The notes under the pieces are model-generated. The model saw only the letters and a program-made list of their open reading frames with translations. It had not been told where the DNA came from and did not search any database. A stretch of 64,000 nucleotides of DNA from contig NZ_LBIP01000021.1 of the NCBI RefSeq assembly GCF_001280435.1, positions 1 through 64,000 on the forward strand, given 5' to 3'. Both the position numbers and the translations under genes were made by a program. Shown here piece after piece: positions 60,042-64,000 of the stretch. Position 1 is the stretch's first letter. Each line of letters starts with the position of its first letter. The stretch comes from Mangrovimonas xylaniphaga (GTDB lineage Bacteria > Bacteroidota > Bacteroidia > Flavobacteriales > Flavobacteriaceae).

Positions 60042-60977
60042 CTATTGTTTATTGGATGAGTCAGAAATATTCACAGTTGGAATGTTTACTATTTCAATAG
60101 TACTGGATGACAAAAGGACTTTGCCTTTGGTTTGTAGTATTCTGTTGTTGATTTCATTGTTTAGGAGATGCATTGTAGAACGTCGTTTTTTGTAATCCAC
60201 AATATAGCGAAGGTTGAATTGAATCCAATTGTCGGTTAGGGTAATGGCCAGAGTGGGGTCTACTTGTGCATCCTCAATATAATATTTGCCAACCACCTGT
60301 TTCCAGTTGGATTTGGAGGCTGAGACATATTCGGAAAGTAGGTCTTGGGCCACGGAAATTACTAGTTGTTTGGCCAATTCAATATCCGATCCATATTTAA
60401 TGGGCAGGTTGAATTCATCCCAAACAAAAGGAAAATCTCTAGAATAGTTATACACGGGGCCTTTAAAAACAAAGGCATTACTCAATTTAACAATCCGTCC
60501 ACTATAGTTGTCGCTCGAAACCCATTCACCAATTTCCATCATGGTGGTGTAAATGCTGTCAATGTCAATGACATCGCCTTTGATACTGTGTATTTCTATA
60601 CGATCTCCCGGTTTGTAAACGCGTACAAAAAAGATGTAAAAAGAGCCAGCAATACTCAAAATAAGCTCTTGCAGGGTAATGGTAATCCCTGCTGTAAGGA
60701 GCCCAACGGCCAAACCGAAATCTTTAATGTTGCCCGTAAAGTAGGAAATGGCGAGAATGCCAATAAGAATGTAGCCGATAATTTCGATGCCTTTTTGCGA
60801 TTTGTACTTTACAGAATTATCGGGAAGGTTTTTCTTTAAAAAGATGCGTGCCCAATGCATTAATAGAAAGATGGCCGTAATCCAAAGGAAAAATTTCAGG
60901 AAACTAGATAAGCTAGGGTGTTCCGCTATCCAATGTTTGATGTTTTCTATAGCAACCATAGACGAAATGGAGGGCAA
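60042..60977 (-). CDS. MscS-type mechanosensitive channel
   Basis: The 311-aa membrane protein has three hydrophobic segments (about 22-42, 64-83 and 88-115). It then carries the MscS beta-domain signature (FYIFFVRVYKPGDRIEIHSIKGDVIDIDSIYTTM) and an alpha/beta C-terminal vestibule. The pore helix AVGLLTAGITITLQELILSI is recognisable. It should release solutes under osmotic down-shock. It is short for an MscS protein but complete. Confidence 0.85.
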   Translation of the reverse strand: MPSISSMVAIENIKHWIAEHPSLSSFLKFFLWITAIFLLMHWARIFLKKNLPDNSVKYKSQKGIEIIGYILIGILAISYFTGNIKDFGLAVGLLTAGITITLQELILSIAGSFYIFFVRVYKPGDRIEIHSIKGDVIDIDSIYTTMMEIGEWVSSDNYSGRIVKLSNAFVFKGPVYNYSRDFPFVWDEFNLPIKYGSDIELAKQLVISVAQDLLSEYVSASKSNWKQVVGKYYIEDAQVDPTLAITLTDNWIQFNLRYIVDYKKRRSTMHLLNNEINNRILQTKGKVLLSSSTIEIVNIPTVNISDSSNKQ

Positions 60978-61092
60978 GGCTCCTAGTTGATTAACAATAC
61001 TATGAAATTAAGTCAAGAAAAGCAGAAAAGCAAAGTTTGAGGCTTATAGTAGTAGGTTATGAGGAAGTGATAGGAATGAGGCTAAATTAGCT

Positions 61093-61434
61093 TTATAAGG
61101 ATGTATGACTGGCTACTGTATTTATTTTTTTTACGGTTATATCAAATTGTAGCCAAAGCCAAAGTTCAAATATTCCAAAAATACAAATGAGCACAGTTTC
61201 TGTTAGTTTTGAAAAATTACTTATCGGCATTCTTCTCCAAATAAAGCTTATAAAAATTGAATAGAATGCAATATTGATAATTAAGATGATTGGGGTAAGT
61301 ATATTTTGATTAACGTTTAAAAACATTAGAATGACGTAGCCTATGTGAACTAGGGTGAAAAGGATTAATAAAAGTCGTATTCTTCTAAGTTCCTTCTTTA
61401 ATTTAAAGATGTGTTCTATGGCGTCATTATTCAT
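61093..61434 (-). CDS. hypothetical small membrane protein
   Basis: This 113-aa protein begins with a charged N-terminus (MNNDAIEHIFKLKKELRRIR) and has three or four hydrophobic helices, ending in KINTVASHTSL. I recognise no family. The frame is intact and lies in a gap between MscS and trkA on the same strand, with AT-rich spacers on both sides. Composition is more AT-rich than its neighbours, so transfer or relaxed selection is possible. Confidence 0.6.
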   Translation of the reverse strand: MNNDAIEHIFKLKKELRRIRLLLILFTLVHIGYVILMFLNVNQNILTPIILIINIAFYSIFISFIWRRMPISNFSKLTETVLICIFGIFELWLWLQFDITVKKINTVASHTSL

Positions 61435-61550
61435 TTAGTGAGAATAGGAGTGCTTTAAGTTCTTTAAAATTAATAAAAGTTTTGGATGAAATTGGAGAAA
61501 CTAAATACATATCAAAACTTTATATAATAGGCTCAATACAAACAGCATTG

Positions 61551-62234
61551 TTATTGATTGGTAAAGTTTCTCAAATCCCTATTGGCTCCATAGATCACTA
61601 AAATATCATGTTCACCTAAAACAGTATCTGGAGAAGCAACCCCTTGAACCCTATCTTCGTTTCGTGTTTTTCCAACCACACTTTTAACCTCTGTTTTTTT
61701 GATGGTTGTTAAAGCCAAAATATTGTATTTAGAGCGCAGCCCAATTTCTTTGATGGTTTTTCCAACATACTTATTAGGGACTTCAATTTCAATGATGCTA
61801 AAATCCTGGCTCAATTCAAAGGAGTCTACCACATTGGTCAAACATAATTTTTTGGCCCAACGTTCGGCGGTTTCTTCTTCTGGGTGAACAATTTCATCCA
61901 CACCAATGGCAATGAGTACTTTTTCATGTAAAGGGTCAATGGCGCGACTAATTAAACGCTTCACTTGATAGTTCTTGAATAAAGCGGTAGCCATGACATT
62001 GGCGCCTTGGTCCTCACCAATGGCAATAATCACCACATCGGTATCTTTAAGCGGAAGCCCCGATACGGTGGACTCGTCTGTAGCATCCATGCAAATGGTA
62101 TGGGAAATTCGTTCTTTGAACAAGTCTACTTTGGTCATTCGGCTGTCAATGCCAATGACCTCATTGCCTTGAGAAGTTAATTTTTCGGCCAATGACGCCC
62201 CAAAATTTCCTAAGCCTACAACAATATATTTCAT
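61551..62234 (-). CDS. RCK-domain potassium uptake regulator (TrkA/KtrA)
   Basis: This 227-aa cytoplasmic protein has a Rossmann RCK_N domain (MKYIVVGLGNFGASLAEKL, GIDSRMTKVD, CMDATDESTV) that binds adenine nucleotides. A TrkA_C domain (about 140-227) follows, ending in GEHDILVIYGANRDLRNF. It gates the TrkH pore encoded upstream on the same strand, 11 bases away. With one RCK unit it is KtrA-like rather than the doubled E. coli TrkA. Confidence 0.93.
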   Translation of the reverse strand: MKYIVVGLGNFGASLAEKLTSQGNEVIGIDSRMTKVDLFKERISHTICMDATDESTVSGLPLKDTDVVIIAIGEDQGANVMATALFKNYQVKRLISRAIDPLHEKVLIAIGVDEIVHPEEETAERWAKKLCLTNVVDSFELSQDFSIIEIEVPNKYVGKTIKEIGLRSKYNILALTTIKKTEVKSVVGKTRNEDRVQGVASPDTVLGEHDILVIYGANRDLRNFTNQ

Positions 62235-62245
62235 GACTACACTAT

Positions 62246-63994
62246 TTAGTTAATTGTAATTTCTTCGCTTGGGTAGCGATAGTTTTTATGTTTGATTTTT
62301 TTGAAAACGGCCACAATAATGGAGAGCATACTAACCCTACCAATAAACATAATGGCAACAACAATAAGTTTGCTAGGAGTACTCAAACTTCCGGTAATGC
62401 CCAAACTTAAACCAACAGTACTGTAGGCCGAAAAGCTTTCAAAAGCAATATTCAACAGACCTTTTTCTGGGTCGAAGACCGTAATGAGCATGATGCCTGT
62501 ACCAATCACAATTAAGGATAGGGCAATGGTAGCAAAGGCTCTTTTTACGGAAATATCTGCAATTTCCCTTCTATAGACTTCAATACGCTGTTTTCCTTTG
62601 GCTAAACTCAAAATATTAAGTGTGGCAATAGCAAAAGTGCTGGTTTTAATACCACCACCCGTAGAGGCGGGGGAAGCTCCAATCCACATCAGTAAAAAGG
62701 TGATCATCACTGTTGGAAAGGCCAAGGCCTTCATGTCTACGGCATTAAATCCTGCAGTTCTTGGAGTAGTTGCGCCAAATAGGGCATTCACCAGTTTTCC
62801 GTATAGGGAATGTTCTGCCAAAGTATGGTGGTATTCCAAAATGAAAAACAACACAAAGGCAACCAGGGTAAGAGACATGGTTGTAACCAAGGTAATTCTA
62901 CTGTTGATGTTTAGAACCCAAGGCTTGTAGGTTTTGACTTTGGAATTGAAACTGAACAGGTTGATGATTTTATGCTTGATTAAATTAACAATGTTCACCA
63001 CAATAGGGAATCCCAATCCTCCCAACACAAACGTAGCGATAAGCACTAATTGTAGACTGTAATTAAATCTAAAACCGGTATCGTAAATACTGTTGCTCAA
63101 AGTTGAAAAACCCGCATTGCAAAAAGCGGAAATAGCATGGAATATTGAGAAAAAGGCGCGATCTGAAAATCGATCGAACAAGGATTTGTCCAAAGAGAAA
63201 AAGATAAGTATAGCCGCAGCCAATTCCACAATTGTGGTAATGACGATAATATTTTTCAAGGTACTGAATACATCCCCAATTTTTTGGGAATTGGTCATCT
63301 CACTAAGCGTTAACTGATTTTCATAAGTACTACCACCTTTAAAAAAGTAATTGAAATAACTGGCAAATGTTAGGATTCCCAACCCGCCAACTTGTATTAA
63401 AAATAGAATGATGGACTGTCCAAAATGTGTAAAGTAGGTCCCTGTATCTACCACAATCAATCCCGTAACACAAACCGCACTTGTGGAAGTAAACAGGGCA
63501 TCTATGTATGAGATGCCGTTATAAGTGGCTTTGGGTAACATGAGAAGCAGGGCACCCAAGAGAATGATGGTTAAAAAGCTTAGGATGAATAATTGTGCTG
63601 GGTTGAAAAAGGTTCTGGAGAGGTTTAGCTTTTGTTCCGAAAATTCCCTGATAAAGGATAAAATTACCGCCAAAACTACCCAAAGGGGGTTTTCTAAAAT
63701 TAAATCTGTTTTAAACGCTTCCCCAACAAAGAGGTACATGTAAAAAATGTAAAGACTGAAAGCGACAGAAATCACATCGAAAATGGCAACTTTACGCTTG
63801 AACAAGAGTGGGTTTTCAAAGTACCTTGCTGAGGTTGAAACCACGCCTAAGGCAATGACAATAAAGTAAAAAGCATCTATAATTTGTTGTGTAAGAGTAG
63901 CTTTTTGGAAACCGAAGTCAAAAAGAAAGGCAAACATTCCTAAAACGCTTGCCCAAAATGCAGTTGCGTAAAGGTTTTTCAAGTTGTGGTTCAT
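62246..63994 (-). CDS. TrkH-family potassium transporter
   Basis: The 582-aa membrane protein is the pore-forming subunit of Trk/Ktr potassium uptake. It has four pore-loop repeats typical of the family, such as FTSTSAVCVTGLIVVDTG, SAFCNAGFSTLSNSIYD, GATTPRTAGFNAVDM and ESFSAYSTVGLSLGITG, the last two carrying the selectivity-filter Gly residues. The N-terminal region (1-130) has additional helices. It starts at 63994, so it is complete in the window, and is coupled to the RCK gene downstream. Confidence 0.93.
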   Translation of the reverse strand: MNHNLKNLYATAFWASVLGMFAFLFDFGFQKATLTQQIIDAFYFIVIALGVVSTSARYFENPLLFKRKVAIFDVISVAFSLYIFYMYLFVGEAFKTDLILENPLWVVLAVILSFIREFSEQKLNLSRTFFNPAQLFILSFLTIILLGALLLMLPKATYNGISYIDALFTSTSAVCVTGLIVVDTGTYFTHFGQSIILFLIQVGGLGILTFASYFNYFFKGGSTYENQLTLSEMTNSQKIGDVFSTLKNIIVITTIVELAAAILIFFSLDKSLFDRFSDRAFFSIFHAISAFCNAGFSTLSNSIYDTGFRFNYSLQLVLIATFVLGGLGFPIVVNIVNLIKHKIINLFSFNSKVKTYKPWVLNINSRITLVTTMSLTLVAFVLFFILEYHHTLAEHSLYGKLVNALFGATTPRTAGFNAVDMKALAFPTVMITFLLMWIGASPASTGGGIKTSTFAIATLNILSLAKGKQRIEVYRREIADISVKRAFATIALSLIVIGTGIMLITVFDPEKGLLNIAFESFSAYSTVGLSLGITGSLSTPSKLIVVAIMFIGRVSMLSIIVAVFKKIKHKNYRYPSEEITIN

Positions 63995-64000
63995 GCAACA

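Noticed and set aside
61088-61105. Hairpin GGCTAAATTAGC near the end of the small membrane protein gene
   Set aside because: The loop is a single base and no proper T run follows, so it is not a convincing terminator.
1-64000. CRISPR arrays, tRNA/rRNA genes, prophage or transposase genes
   Set aside because: No regularly spaced repeats, no tRNA-like cloverleaf or rRNA segments and no integrase or transposase motifs were recognised when reading both strands.

Overview
This window looks like ordinary chromosome from a member of the Bacteroidota, most likely a marine Flavobacteriaceae. The evidence is indirect but consistent. The cbb3 oxidase has a fused CcoN-CcoO subunit. There is a PorV/PorQ-family outer-membrane protein, BlaI/M56 and LytS/LytTR-2TM regulatory pairs, a fused ResB-CcsA, many lipoproteins, AT-rich leaders without clear Shine-Dalgarno sequences, and several good TAnnTTTG-type (-7) promoters. 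No rRNA, tRNA, CRISPR array, insertion sequence or prophage was seen.

Layout. 1-3.2 kb: a 5'-truncated universal stress protein remnant, then lnt and a PorV/PorQ-like gene. 3.4-8.2 kb: envelope genes (pssA, DUF808, lptB, an AhpD-like protein, tatC, kdsD). 8.3-12.2 kb: recQ, an unknown gene and a cyclophilin-FKBP fusion. 12.2-18 kb: two lipoproteins, a TPR protein, a LytS-like kinase with a 2TM tail, a stand-alone 2TM protein, a LytTR regulator and a LETM1-like protein. 18.1-21.7 kb: a compact xylan operon (GPH symporter, GH10, GH43) without SusC/SusD. 22-23.7 kb: a Cu/Zn SOD lipoprotein and an intact tandem universal stress protein. 23.7-32.3 kb: the full cbb3 cluster (ccoI, ccoS, ccoNO, ccoQ, ccoP, ccoG, ccoH and a SafE/DsbD_2-type gene) behind an FNR-like box. 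32.5-35.8 kb: a VWA protein with a MoxR/BchI-like AAA+ ATPase, and a YdeI-like protein. 35.8-39.9 kb: fused trehalose-6-P synthase/phosphatase divergent from a GH15 hydrolase. 39.9-43.1 kb: a WD40-like/DUF6265 protein, then BlaI and an M56 peptidase fused to a peptidoglycan amidase. 43.1-51.8 kb: beta-oxidation (marR-fadN-fadA-fadE, plus an acyl-CoA ligase), with a four-helix-bundle (23S intervening-sequence-type) gene in each gap between fadN, fadA and fadE. 52.1-59.9 kb: nrfHA, a fused ResB-CcsA synthase and cydAB. 60-64 kb: an MscS-type channel, a small membrane protein and a Trk/Ktr potassium system.

Taken together, the respiratory genes (high-affinity cbb3, cytochrome bd, nitrite ammonification with its own cytochrome c maturation factor) suit an aerobe that often meets low oxygen. 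The points most worth a second look are these: the two intervening-sequence-like elements inside the fad operon, flanked by complementary sequences; the self-contained BlaI / M56-amidase module, whose promoter lies inside its operator; a 50-bp intergenic repeat present twice; and several clean operator palindromes (upstream of marR, cydAB, ccoI and blaI).
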